The notes beneath the pieces were generated by a model, which did not search any database, was not told where the DNA came from, and saw only the letters and a program-made list of their open reading frames with translations. Below are positions 1-5,416 of a DNA stretch of 5,416 bases, piece by piece; the stretch's first letter is position 1, and the number at the start of each line of letters is the position of its first letter. The DNA is from Nocardioides sp. Its GTDB lineage: Bacteria; Actinomycetota; Actinomycetes; Propionibacteriales; Nocardioidaceae. Made by a program: the position numbers and the translations under genes. The stretch is from positions 1 to 5,416 of the forward strand of contig JAKDNC010000267.1 in NCBI GenBank assembly GCA_030452025.1. The letters run 5' to 3'.

Positions 1-2388
1 TTCCCCTACGACCCGCGCCCGCCCCAGAAGGGGGAGCTCCCCGTCGAGATTGTCAGGCACTTCCTCGCCGCGATGACCGCCAACCCGATCACGACCTCCG
101 TGGCTCGCCGGTTCCTCACCACCGCGGCGGACGAGGCCTGGGAGCCCGAGCGCGGGATGATCACCTATGCCGACTTCTCCCGGCCGATCGGGACGAACAA
201 GGTGAGCGTCGACCTCGTCGACGCCAACCGACTCGACTCCCGTGGGGTCTGGCGCGGTCCCGTGGTGAACCCGGAGCTGAACTTCCCGATGGGGGTCGAG
301 GACACCGAGTGGCGGATCGCCAAAGCGCCGGACTCCATGATCGTCTCGGACTCCTGGTTCGAGGACCGCTACCGCCAGGTGTCCCTCTACTTCTTCGACC
401 CGTCCGGTCAGATCCTGGTGCCCGAGCCGGTGTACGTACCCCGCGGCGGCCAACTCTCGACCGTGCTGATGCGTGGACTCCTCGAGGGTCCGGTGACCAC
501 CACCTCCGGTGTGGCCCAGTCCTTCATCCCACGGGGGCTGACCCTGGACGAGCTCTCGGTCCCGGTGACCCCCGAGGGGGAAGCCCAGGTGTCGCTTCGG
601 GGAGACATCTCGGTGCTGGACCAGGAGAGCATCGAACTGATGACCGTCCAGATCGCCTGGACCCTGCGTCAGGACCCGTCGGTGCAGCGGGTGCGGGTGA
701 CTGTGGGTGGGACGCCGATCGTGTCCGGCAGCAGCTCCGCCTTCGACGTGGCCACCGGACAGAACTACGACCCCAACGGCCTCTACTCCTGGCAGGACCT
801 GTTCGGGCTGCGCGAGGGCATCGTGGTCTCCTTGGTCGACTCCGACGAGACACCGGTGGGTGGTCTGTTCGGGTCCGGCGAACACAACCTGCGCGACATC
901 GCCATCGACCTCGGCGGCCGCCGAGTGGTCGGGGTGACCCAGGGCGGAACGACGGCACTGATCACCTCGGTCGATGCCGAGCGGGGCGCCAGCATCGACA
1001 CTCTCTACGACGGCGCCACCGACCTGGCGAAACCAGCCTGGGACCACGCCGGCCGCGTGTGGTTGCTTGACCGCACCGCCAACGGGGCTGTGATCACCAT
1101 GATCGAGAACCGTGAGACCCGCACCGTGCGGGTGCCCGGCGTGAGCGGTGAGAACGTCGTCGACTTCTTGGTCTCCCGCGACGGGACGCGCCTCGTCGCG
1201 GTGGTCCGCCGCCCGGGTGGCGATCGGATCGTCCTGAGCCGGATCGCCCAGAACGGTGCCAGGGTGAGCGCGACGAAGGCGCACAGCATCCTGGACGACC
1301 TCGGTCAGCCGGCCCGGGTCCGCGACATCAGCTGGGAGTCAGCCACCGAGGTGCTGATGACGCGGCTGATCTCCAAGGATCTCTCCCAGATCGGCTCGCT
1401 CTCGGTGGACGGGTCCTCGAGCGTCGAGTCGGGGTCACTCTCGAGCGAGCTGGTGAGGGACAACATCGTGCGCCTTGCCAGCTCGCCGACCCCGGGCTCC
1501 ACGTCGTGGGCGGTTGCCGCCGACGGGACGATGCACCCGCTCTCGCCCGCGGTCGATGCGCGGATCCCCGAAGACGGGCTGCTGGCGCCGACGTACGTCG
1601 GCGGACCTCTCCACAGGACACCGGCGGCGGGGTTGCCCGGATCGGCGATCCGCGGTCGGCTGATGGTCGTGCTGCCACCTCTCGTCGACCTGATCACCGG
1701 ATCGGCCTGCCCGGGCTGTGGCGCCCCCGGCCACCTGGTCTGTCCGTGGTGTCTGACCGGACTCTGCGACCGCGCCGACGAGGCCCTGCCCACGCCGTGC
1801 CCGCCGGGGCTGACGAGGTCCTGGTCCGCGGGTGAGTACGACGGACTCCTGCGCACGCTGATCCTCGGCCACAAGGAGAGGCACCAGTTCGGGCTCCGTC
1901 GGCCTCTGGGCGGGTTGCTGGCTGGGGCCGTCGCGGGACTCGTCGCGACCCGGGACGCCGGTCGGGCGCCACTGTTGCTCGTCCCGGTGCCCTCGCAGCG
2001 GGCCACCGTGCGTGGTCGCGGGCATGACCCGACGCTGACGATGGTGCGTGCGGCAGCGGCCAACCTGCGGCGCGAGGGGTATGACGCACGCGTGGCCCGG
2101 CTGCTCCGGGTCGCCCGGGTCCTGGACCAATCGGGGCTGCACGCCGATGAGCGGGCGGCGAACCTCGCCGGCTCGATGCATTGTCCCAGCCGGTTGGTCC
2201 GCCGCACGGCGCAGGCGCGGCACGGGGTCGTGGGCGCCTGGTTCGTGGTCTGCGACGACGTCCTCACCACCGGTGCCACGGCACGCGAAGCGCAGCGGGC
2301 ACTGGAGTCCTCGGGCCTGGGCGTGCTGGGGGTCGCCACGGTGGCCGCGACGCGGCGCCGGAATCAGGGGGATGGCTGGTCTTCGTGA
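1..2388 (+). CDS. lpqB: LpqB-family lipoprotein fused in frame to a ComF-type phosphoribosyltransferase (5' partial)
   Basis: The frame is open from base 1 to the TGA at 2386-2388 (795 codons). Its start, signal peptide and lipobox lie upstream of the window; the ATG at 73 is internal, because LpqB-like sequence (EIVRHFLAAMTANPITTSVA) runs across it. Codons 1 to about 120 look like the LpqB N-terminal domain, about 126-240 like a GerMN domain (VSLYFFDPSGQ, then RGLLEGP), and about 296-534 like the LpqB beta-propeller, ending in APTYVG, a usual kind of LpqB C-terminus. LpqB is a membrane-anchored extracytoplasmic lipoprotein that works with the MtrB sensor kinase; mtrA-mtrB would be expected just upstream. 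Oddly, no stop follows APTYVG: 20 low-complexity codons (1603-1662) lead straight into a complete ComF. The LpqB assignment is firm. Whether one fused protein is made is unproven; a lipoprotein exported by Sec would carry the normally cytosolic ComF outside, so the fusion may be non-functional, processed, or a base error. Confidence 0.88.
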   Translation, partial: FPYDPRPPQKGELPVEIVRHFLAAMTANPITTSVARRFLTTAADEAWEPERGMITYADFSRPIGTNKVSVDLVDANRLDSRGVWRGPVVNPELNFPMGVEDTEWRIAKAPDSMIVSDSWFEDRYRQVSLYFFDPSGQILVPEPVYVPRGGQLSTVLMRGLLEGPVTTTSGVAQSFIPRGLTLDELSVPVTPEGEAQVSLRGDISVLDQESIELMTVQIAWTLRQDPSVQRVRVTVGGTPIVSGSSSAFDVATGQNYDPNGLYSWQDLFGLREGIVVSLVDSDETPVGGLFGSGEHNLRDIAIDLGGRRVVGVTQGGTTALITSVDAERGASIDTLYDGATDLAKPAWDHAGRVWLLDRTANGAVITMIENRETRTVRVPGVSGENVVDFLVSRDGTRLVAVVRRPGGDRIVLSRIAQNGARVSATKAHSILDDLGQPARVRDISWESATEVLMTRLISKDLSQIGSLSVDGSSSVESGSLSSELVRDNIVRLASSPTPGSTSWAVAADGTMHPLSPAVDARIPEDGLLAPTYVGGPLHRTPAAGLPGSAIRGRLMVVLPPLVDLITGSACPGCGAPGHLVCPWCLTGLCDRADEALPTPCPPGLTRSWSAGEYDGLLRTLILGHKERHQFGLRRPLGGLLAGAVAGLVATRDAGRAPLLLVPVPSQRATVRGRGHDPTLTMVRAAAANLRREGYDARVARLLRVARVLDQSGLHADERAANLAGSMHCPSRLVRRTAQARHGVVGAWFVVCDDVLTTGATAREAQRALESSGLGVLGVATVAATRRRNQGDGWSS
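1663..2388 (+). CDS. comF: ComF-family phosphoribosyltransferase, C-terminal part of the lpqB frame (candidate own start ATG 1663)
   Basis: Read from ATG 1663 this is a 241-residue protein, the normal full length for ComF. The start is chosen because the sequence opens like other ComF proteins: a short hydrophobic stretch, then four cysteines (C16, C19, C27, C30; CPGC and CPWC) expected to bind zinc. The basic block PVPSQRATVRGRGHD (from about 1984) is the conserved central ComF motif. CDDVLTTGAT (2251-2280) is the PRPP-binding loop of type I phosphoribosyltransferases, with both acidic residues and the TTG turn intact. ComF proteins act in the cytosol in DNA uptake or DNA metabolism in some bacteria; the role in actinobacteria is unsettled and the substrate unknown. 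No clear Shine-Dalgarno precedes 1663. A TGA in another frame (1661-1663) overlaps the ATG as TGATG, which would suit coupled translation if lpqB had ended in that frame. Family assignment is firm; independent translation is inference. Confidence 0.82.
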   Translation: MVVLPPLVDLITGSACPGCGAPGHLVCPWCLTGLCDRADEALPTPCPPGLTRSWSAGEYDGLLRTLILGHKERHQFGLRRPLGGLLAGAVAGLVATRDAGRAPLLLVPVPSQRATVRGRGHDPTLTMVRAAAANLRREGYDARVARLLRVARVLDQSGLHADERAANLAGSMHCPSRLVRRTAQARHGVVGAWFVVCDDVLTTGATAREAQRALESSGLGVLGVATVAATRRRNQGDGWSS

Positions 2389-2512
2389 CGCGGGTGGACT
2401 AGCGTCGGTGCATGGAGTCCGCCTGGGTCCGTGGTTGCGTCGTCAGGTCGCTCATGGCGCCCTGGGGGCAAGCCGAGGCCAGTCGCAGGCGAAGCGGTCC
2501 ACGTAAGTCCAC

Positions 2513-2535
2513 GCACGGGGGGACACCCCCCGTGC
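2513..2535 (+). terminator. 10-bp G/C hairpin, possible terminator of lpqB-comF
   Basis: Bases 2513-2522 (GCAC then six G) pair perfectly with 2526-2535 (six C then GTGC) around a three-base ACA loop. It lies 125 bases after the comF stop. There is no T tract, which is common for actinobacterial terminators. A second, imperfect hairpin follows at once (2538-2569, 8 bp with one C/A mismatch and a 14-base loop). The structure could instead be part of a non-coding RNA or leader. Confidence 0.45.
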
Positions 2536-2612
2536 ACCCCCCGGCCAGGACCGAGGTTCAGGCCAGGGGTGGACGATCACGGTGCGGCTTAGAAGTAAGT
2601 CCTGCCCCGTCC

Positions 2613-2631
2613 CCGTCGTCAGACACGACGG
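2613..2631. repeat. 7-bp hairpin in the intergenic region
   Basis: CCGTCGT (2613-2619) pairs with ACGACGG (2625-2631) around the five-base loop CAGAC. A further hairpin, 2664-2681, forms seven pairs with one bulged A (CTGCGAG-AGC-CTC-A-GCAG). Both lie between the arms of the 14-bp inverted repeat. Short G/C stems arise readily by chance in such DNA, so each alone is weak evidence. Confidence 0.35.
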
Positions 2632-2738
2632 TGCGCCGGGAGAAGGCGGGTAGTGGCATCAAGCTGCGAGAGCCTCAGCAGGCGATTGTGGGGTCGAAGA
2701 CCAGGTCGGCCGGGCGGACTCCATGCCACGTGTCGTGC

Positions 2739-2769
2739 ACCGTTGTGAGAGCAGCATCCTCACAGCGGT
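2739..2769 (+). promoter_or_regulatory. 11-bp inverted repeat/hairpin 45 bases upstream of hpf
   Basis: ACCGTTGTGAG (2739-2749) pairs with CTCACAGCGGT (2759-2769) across a nine-base spacer; all pairs are Watson-Crick except one T/G (2743/2765). It ends 36 bases before the GGAGG of hpf. It could be an operator for a dimeric regulator acting on the hpf promoter, or an RNA stem in the hpf leader. The core resembles Crp half-sites (TGTGA, TCACA), but these are 11 bases apart instead of 6, so a Crp site is not claimed. Confidence 0.5.
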
Positions 2770-2804
2770 TCGCGTCATGTTCGGAAAACCCACTGATGAG
2801 CACC

Positions 2805-2809
2805 GGAGG
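2805..2809 (+). promoter_or_regulatory. hpf ribosome binding site
   Basis: GGAGG lies five bases before the ATG at 2815. It is the only strong Shine-Dalgarno sequence noted in the window, and it fixes the hpf start. Confidence 0.85.
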
Positions 2810-2814
2810 TCTAC

Positions 2815-3441
2815 ATGGACATTGTGGTCAACGCTCGACACTGCGAAGTGTCTGATCGGTTCCGCAGTCATGTCGAAGAGAAGCTGGCTCGACTCGAGAA
2901 GCACGACCACCGCATCATGCGCGTACAGGTCGAGGTCGCCAAGGAGCGCAACCCCCGGCAACATGACCGGTCCGTGCGCGTCCAGCTCACCGCACACTCG
3001 AAGGGACCGGTGATCCGGGCCGAGGCCGCCGCCGACGACAAGATGGGTGCGCTCGACCTGGCCCTGGCCAAGATGGACTCCCAGATGCGGCGCGCTGCCG
3101 ACCGGCGCCGGGTCCACCGCGGGCGGCGTACCCCGGTCTCGGTCGCCGAGGCGCTCGCCGACATCGATCCCGCCGGGCCCACCACCACCATCGAGGACGA
3201 CGGTGTGGTGACCACCGAGCGCAAGGTCGGCCCGATCACCGTGACTGGCGACGGCCCGCTGGTGGTCCGGGAGAAGTCCCACACTGCGGTGCCGATGACC
3301 CTCGACCAGGCGCTCTACGAGATGGAGCTCGTGGGCCACGACTTCTATCTCTTCGTGGACAAGGAGAGCGAGCATCCGTCGGTGGTCTACCGCCGGAAGG
3401 GTTATGACTACGGCGTGATCTCCGTCGAGCTGGAGGGCTGA
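2815..3441 (+). CDS. hpf: Ribosome hibernation-promoting factor, long form
   Basis: A 208-residue protein. Residues 1 to about 100 form the S30AE/HPF domain: it opens MDIVVNARHCEVSDRFRSHV, and the segment EKLARLEKHDHRIMRVQVEV carries the helix and strand typical of actinobacterial members. This domain binds the 30S decoding region and blocks mRNA and tRNA access. A basic, then acidic, linker follows (about 90-150). The C-terminal domain (about 152-206, with AVPMTLDQALYEMELVGHDF, FVDKE and VVYRRKGYDYGVI) is the dimerisation tail that joins two 70S ribosomes into inactive 100S particles. Length and both domains match the long-form family, so the gene looks intact. The start is fixed by GGAGG at 2805-2809. 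It has its own leader (hairpin 2739-2769) and is followed by a strong terminator (3455-3500), so it is probably a single-gene transcript, likely induced in stationary phase or stress as in relatives; the inducer is not visible here. Confidence 0.95.
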   Translation: MDIVVNARHCEVSDRFRSHVEEKLARLEKHDHRIMRVQVEVAKERNPRQHDRSVRVQLTAHSKGPVIRAEAAADDKMGALDLALAKMDSQMRRAADRRRVHRGRRTPVSVAEALADIDPAGPTTTIEDDGVVTTERKVGPITVTGDGPLVVREKSHTAVPMTLDQALYEMELVGHDFYLFVDKESEHPSVVYRRKGYDYGVISVELEG

Positions 3442-3454
3442 AACCACCCGCAAC

Positions 3455-3500
3455 ACATGACCGGGCCATCCGCGGAACCCCGCAGATGGCCCGGTCGTGT
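3455..3500. terminator. Strong hairpin terminator between hpf and the response regulator
   Basis: The arms GACCGGGCCATC (3459-3470) and GATGGCCCGGTC (3485-3496) pair perfectly over 12 bp. After one C/A mismatch, GCGG/CCGC adds four pairs closing an AACC tetraloop (3476-3479), and four outer pairs (3455-3458/3497-3500, one T/G) extend the base, giving about 20 pairs. It starts 13 bases after the hpf stop and ends 12 bases before the next start. There is no T tract; it should end the hpf transcript. Confidence 0.85.
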
Positions 3501-3512
3501 CATGATTCGGGG

Positions 3513-4196
3513 GTGACTGAGAATCATGAGCAGGGCGAGTCCGAGCCGATCCGGGTCCTGGTCGTCGACGACCAGGAACTCTTCCGACGGGGTCTGACGA
3601 TGCTGCTCGGTGTGGAGCCGGGCATCGAGGTGGTCGGCGAGGCCGGTGACGGCATCGAGGGCACGGAGCTTGCCGCGCGTGCCGCGCCCGACGTGATTCT
3701 GCTCGACGTGCGGATGCCCAAGCGGTCTGGCATCGAGGCCTGCGTGGCGATCAAGGAGACGGTCCCGTCCGCCAAGATCATCATGCTCACGGTCTCTGAC
3801 GAAGAGGCCGACCTCTACGAGGCGGTCAAGGCCGGTGCATCGGGCTACCTGCTCAAGGACTCCTCGATCGATGAGGTCGCCAAGGCGGTGCGCCTGGTCG
3901 CCGACGGACAGTCGCTGATCAGCCCCTCGATGGCGATCAAGCTGATGGACGAGTTCAAGCAGATGTCCGCGCCCGACCGCAACCAGGTCCCCCGTCTGAG
4001 GCTGACCGAGCGTGAGCTCGAAGTTCTACGCCTGGTTGCCAAGGGGCTCAACAACCGCGAGATCGCCCGCCAGCTGTTCATCTCGGAGAACACCGTGAAG
4101 AACCACGTGCGCAACATCCTCGAGAAGCTCCAGCTCCACTCCCGCATGGAAGCGGTGATGTACGCCGTCCGCGAGAAGCTGCTCGACATCTCCTGA
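3513..4196 (+). CDS. Orphan NarL/FixJ-family response regulator
   Basis: A 227-residue DNA-binding response regulator. Residues about 13-130 are the receiver: acidic pair D19-D20, phospho-acceptor D65 in LLDVRMP, T93 in IIMLTVSD and K115 in GYLLKD, so the phosphorylation site is complete. Residues about 162-224 are a LuxR-type helix-turn-helix (LTERELEVLRLVAKGLNNRE, then ISENTVKNHVRNILEKL). I chose GTG 3513 because the in-frame ATG at 3486 lies inside the right arm of the terminator hairpin and adds nine residues foreign to the family. No clear Shine-Dalgarno precedes the GTG, so a very short leader or leaderless mRNA is possible. No histidine kinase is adjacent, hence orphan; the cognate kinase and targets are unknown. 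The position after hpf matches an orphan regulator found downstream of mtrAB-lpqB-hpf in Streptomyces (established synteny, from memory). The glycosylase gene begins 8 bases after its stop, suggesting one transcript. Confidence 0.93.
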   Translation: MTENHEQGESEPIRVLVVDDQELFRRGLTMLLGVEPGIEVVGEAGDGIEGTELAARAAPDVILLDVRMPKRSGIEACVAIKETVPSAKIIMLTVSDEEADLYEAVKAGASGYLLKDSSIDEVAKAVRLVADGQSLISPSMAIKLMDEFKQMSAPDRNQVPRLRLTERELEVLRLVAKGLNNREIARQLFISENTVKNHVRNILEKLQLHSRMEAVMYAVREKLLDIS

Positions 4197-4204
4197 GTCG
4201 CTCG

Positions 4205-5416
4205 ATGCCCTCGGACTCCCGGAGCCTCTCCCGGGCACAGGCGCGCCGGATCGCGTTGGCGGCACAGGGCTTCCTCGACCCGCAGCACGCGACCCCTACG
4301 CTGCGCACGCTCGATCGGGCGATCTCCCGCGCGGGGGTGTTGCAGGTCGACTCGGTCAACGTCCTGCAGCGCGCTCAATACATGCCGCTCTACGCGCGCA
4401 TGGGCCCCTACGACGTGGACCTGCTCCGGCGTGCCAACCATCACACGGCGAGCCAGCCGCGCCGCTTGGTGGAGTACTGGGCCCACGTCCAGGCCTACAT
4501 GCCGGTCGACCTGTGGCCCGTGATGCGGCATCGCATGGACAGCTACCGGGCCCGGCGGGGCAAGTGGTTCCAGGAGATCCCCGACCTCGATGACGAGATC
4601 CGCGCGGTGATCACCGACCTCGGGGCGAGCACCGCCCGCCAGGTCGCGGACGTGCTGGCCCGTGAGACCCAGCGCACCAAGGAGCACTGGGGCTGGAACT
4701 GGTCCGAGGAGCGCAAGGTTCTCGACTTCATGTTCATGTGCGGTGACCTGGCCATCGCCGGGCGGAATCAACAGTTCGAGGTCGTCTACGACCTTCCCGA
4801 GCGAGTGTTGCCGACCGAGGTACTCGAGGCCTCCGTGCCCACACCGCTGGAGGCGGCGGTGGAACTGGTGCGCCGTGCTGCCCGATCCCACGGGGTTGCC
4901 ACCGCGTCGTGCCTTGCCGACTACTACCGCATGCGCATGCAGCCGGCGACACCGAAGGCGATCGCCGCAGCCGGCGCCGGTGACGGCGGGTTGATCAGTG
5001 CCCGCGAGGCCATCGACGTACTGGTCGATGAGGGCGAGCTGATGCCGGTCAGCGTCGAAGGCTGGAAACGGCCGGCGTACCTGCATCGCGCGGCCCGGCT
5101 GCCGCGGCGGGTGCAGGCGCGCACCGTGCTCAGCCCCTTCGACCCGGTGGTCTGGGAGCGGGAGCGGACGGAGCGGCTCTTCGGCTTTCACTACCGGATC
5201 GAGATCTATGTCCCGGCCGAGAAGCGGGTGCATGGCTACTATGTGCTTCCGTTCCTGCTCGGCGACTCGATCGTGGCCCGGGTCGACCTGAAGGCGGACC
5301 GATCCGGCGGGCGGCTCCTGGTGCGCGGCTGCTACGGCGAACCGATCGCCCCCGGCGACACCGCTGAGCACCTCGCCGTGGAGATGAACCGGCTCGCCGG
5401 GTGGCTCGGACTGGAC
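4205..5416 (+). CDS. Winged-helix DNA crosslink glycosylase, YcaQ/AlkX family (3' partial)
   Basis: From ATG 4205 the frame is open for 404 codons to the window edge with no stop. The protein closely resembles Escherichia coli YcaQ (AlkX; HTH_42 family), a glycosylase that excises alkylated bases and unhooks interstrand crosslinks. Matching segments are RIALAAQGFL (15-24), VLQVDSVNVL (45-54), EYWAHVQAYMP, VYDLPERVLP, LADYYR, VLSPFDPVVWERER and GYYVLPFLLGD. The catalytic motif reads Q47-V48-D49, the Q-hydrophobic-D form of the AlkX branch, not the QxQ form of AlkZ, the azinomycin-resistance enzyme. YcaQ is about 410 residues, and the end here (LAGWLGLD) looks like the family C-terminus, so only a few residues should be missing. 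The gene follows the response regulator by 8 bases with no terminator and no strong Shine-Dalgarno, so coupled or shared expression is likely. Substrate is inferred from the family; alternatives within the winged-helix family are unlikely given the motif. Confidence 0.92.
   Translation, partial: MPSDSRSLSRAQARRIALAAQGFLDPQHATPTLRTLDRAISRAGVLQVDSVNVLQRAQYMPLYARMGPYDVDLLRRANHHTASQPRRLVEYWAHVQAYMPVDLWPVMRHRMDSYRARRGKWFQEIPDLDDEIRAVITDLGASTARQVADVLARETQRTKEHWGWNWSEERKVLDFMFMCGDLAIAGRNQQFEVVYDLPERVLPTEVLEASVPTPLEAAVELVRRAARSHGVATASCLADYYRMRMQPATPKAIAAAGAGDGGLISAREAIDVLVDEGELMPVSVEGWKRPAYLHRAARLPRRVQARTVLSPFDPVVWERERTERLFGFHYRIEIYVPAEKRVHGYYVLPFLLGDSIVARVDLKADRSGGRLLVRGCYGEPIAPGDTAEHLAVEMNRLAGWLGLD

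Larger units (their letters stand above)
2410..2726. repeat. Perfect 14-bp inverted repeat bounding 317 bases
   Basis: The left arm GCATGGAGTCCGCC (2410-2423) is the exact reverse complement of the right arm GGCGGACTCCATGC (2713-2726). As RNA the pairing can extend inward by one wobble pair (2424/2712) and two G-C pairs (2425/2711, 2426/2710). The arms enclose further hairpins. A 14-base perfect match within about 430 bases is unlikely by chance, though high G+C weakens this. It may be the closing helix of a structured RNA or the terminal repeats of a small mobile-element remnant; I saw no target-site duplication. Confidence 0.6.
2389..2814. other. 426-base intergenic region, structured and apparently non-coding
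   Basis: No protein here looks real. The open frame from 2412 to 2855 has low-complexity, Arg/Ser/Pro-rich content, overlaps the hpf ribosome binding site and start, and resembles no family I know. The stretch holds several inverted repeats: a 14-bp pair at 2410-2423/2713-2726, hairpins at 2513-2535, 2538-2569, 2613-2631 and 2664-2681, and an 11-bp hairpin at 2739-2769. It must contain the end of the lpqB-comF transcript and the hpf promoter. I could not find a convincing -35/-10 pair for hpf. A weak -10-like hexamer, TAGCGT, lies at 2400-2405 just before the left arm of the 14-bp repeat, without a recognisable -35. Confidence 0.7.

Noticed and set aside
1305..2339. 344-codon minus-strand open frame opposite lpqB-comF.
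   Set aside because: Antisense to recognisable LpqB and ComF sequence; Arg/Ser/Pro-rich translation with no family resemblance.
2526..2542. Two runs of six C, suggestive of the actinobacterial 6C small RNA.
   Set aside because: In 6C RNA the C runs lie in the loops of two separate hairpins. Here the first run is fully paired with a run of six G and the second is mostly paired in the next stem; the two are only five bases apart, and the gene context differs.
2659..2720. On the minus strand a frame ends ...SPAEALAA followed by TGA, like a tmRNA proteolysis tag.
   Set aside because: The conserved tmRNA 5' end (GGGGNTGA with a GGNTTCGAC block at the right distance) and the 3' T-arm (GTTCRANYC before CCA) are absent on that strand within about 400 bases. 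The ALAA ending appears to be chance.
2744..2764. TGTGA...TCACA resembling a Crp operator upstream of hpf.
   Set aside because: The half-sites are 11 bases apart; Crp sites need 6. The palindrome is kept as an unassigned inverted repeat.
2412..2855. 147-codon plus-strand open frame covering the intergenic region.
   Set aside because: It overlaps the hpf ribosome binding site and the first codons of hpf in another frame, has no Shine-Dalgarno of its own, and its composition is unlike the real genes here.
3486..3512. ATG at 3486 as start of the response regulator.
   Set aside because: It lies in the right arm of the terminator hairpin and adds nine residues not typical of the family; GTG 3513 gives the expected short lead-in to the receiver domain.
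3845..5371. 508-codon minus-strand open frame.
   Set aside because: It lies antisense to the response regulator and the glycosylase, both clearly recognisable on the plus strand. Long antisense frames are expected in G+C-rich coding DNA.

Overview
This window is high-G+C DNA with dense plus-strand coding and strong G/C third-position bias, as expected of an actinobacterium. The gene order (lpqB, comF, hpf, orphan NarL/FixJ response regulator, YcaQ/AlkX-type glycosylase) is the neighbourhood that usually lies between mtrAB and secA in actinobacteria. Nocardioidaceae or related Propionibacteriales is a reasonable guess from protein flavour and synteny, but I cannot prove it without a database search.

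Layout: (1) 1-2388 is a single open frame, already open at base 1. It carries the LpqB lipoprotein (its N-terminus lies outside the window) and runs without a stop into a complete ComF-type phosphoribosyltransferase. The two are normally separate genes. (2) 2389-2814 is a 426-base non-coding stretch rich in inverted repeats. It includes a perfect 14-bp inverted repeat whose arms are 289 bases apart, a 10-bp G/C hairpin, and an 11-bp hairpin just upstream of hpf. (3) 2815-3441 is hpf, the long-form ribosome hibernation factor, with a good ribosome binding site. (4) 3455-3500 is a very strong hairpin, a probable terminator. (5) 3513-4196 is an orphan response regulator, followed 8 bases later by (6) 4205-5416, a winged-helix DNA crosslink glycosylase (YcaQ/AlkX family) that runs off the end of the window.

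Functional reading: lpqB belongs with the MtrAB envelope/cell-division two-component system. hpf is a stress and stationary-phase translation factor with its own leader and terminator. The response regulator and the glycosylase look co-transcribed. No transposase, CRISPR array, tRNA or rRNA was seen. The window is mostly conserved core genome; the unusual parts are the lpqB-comF fusion and the structured intergenic region.
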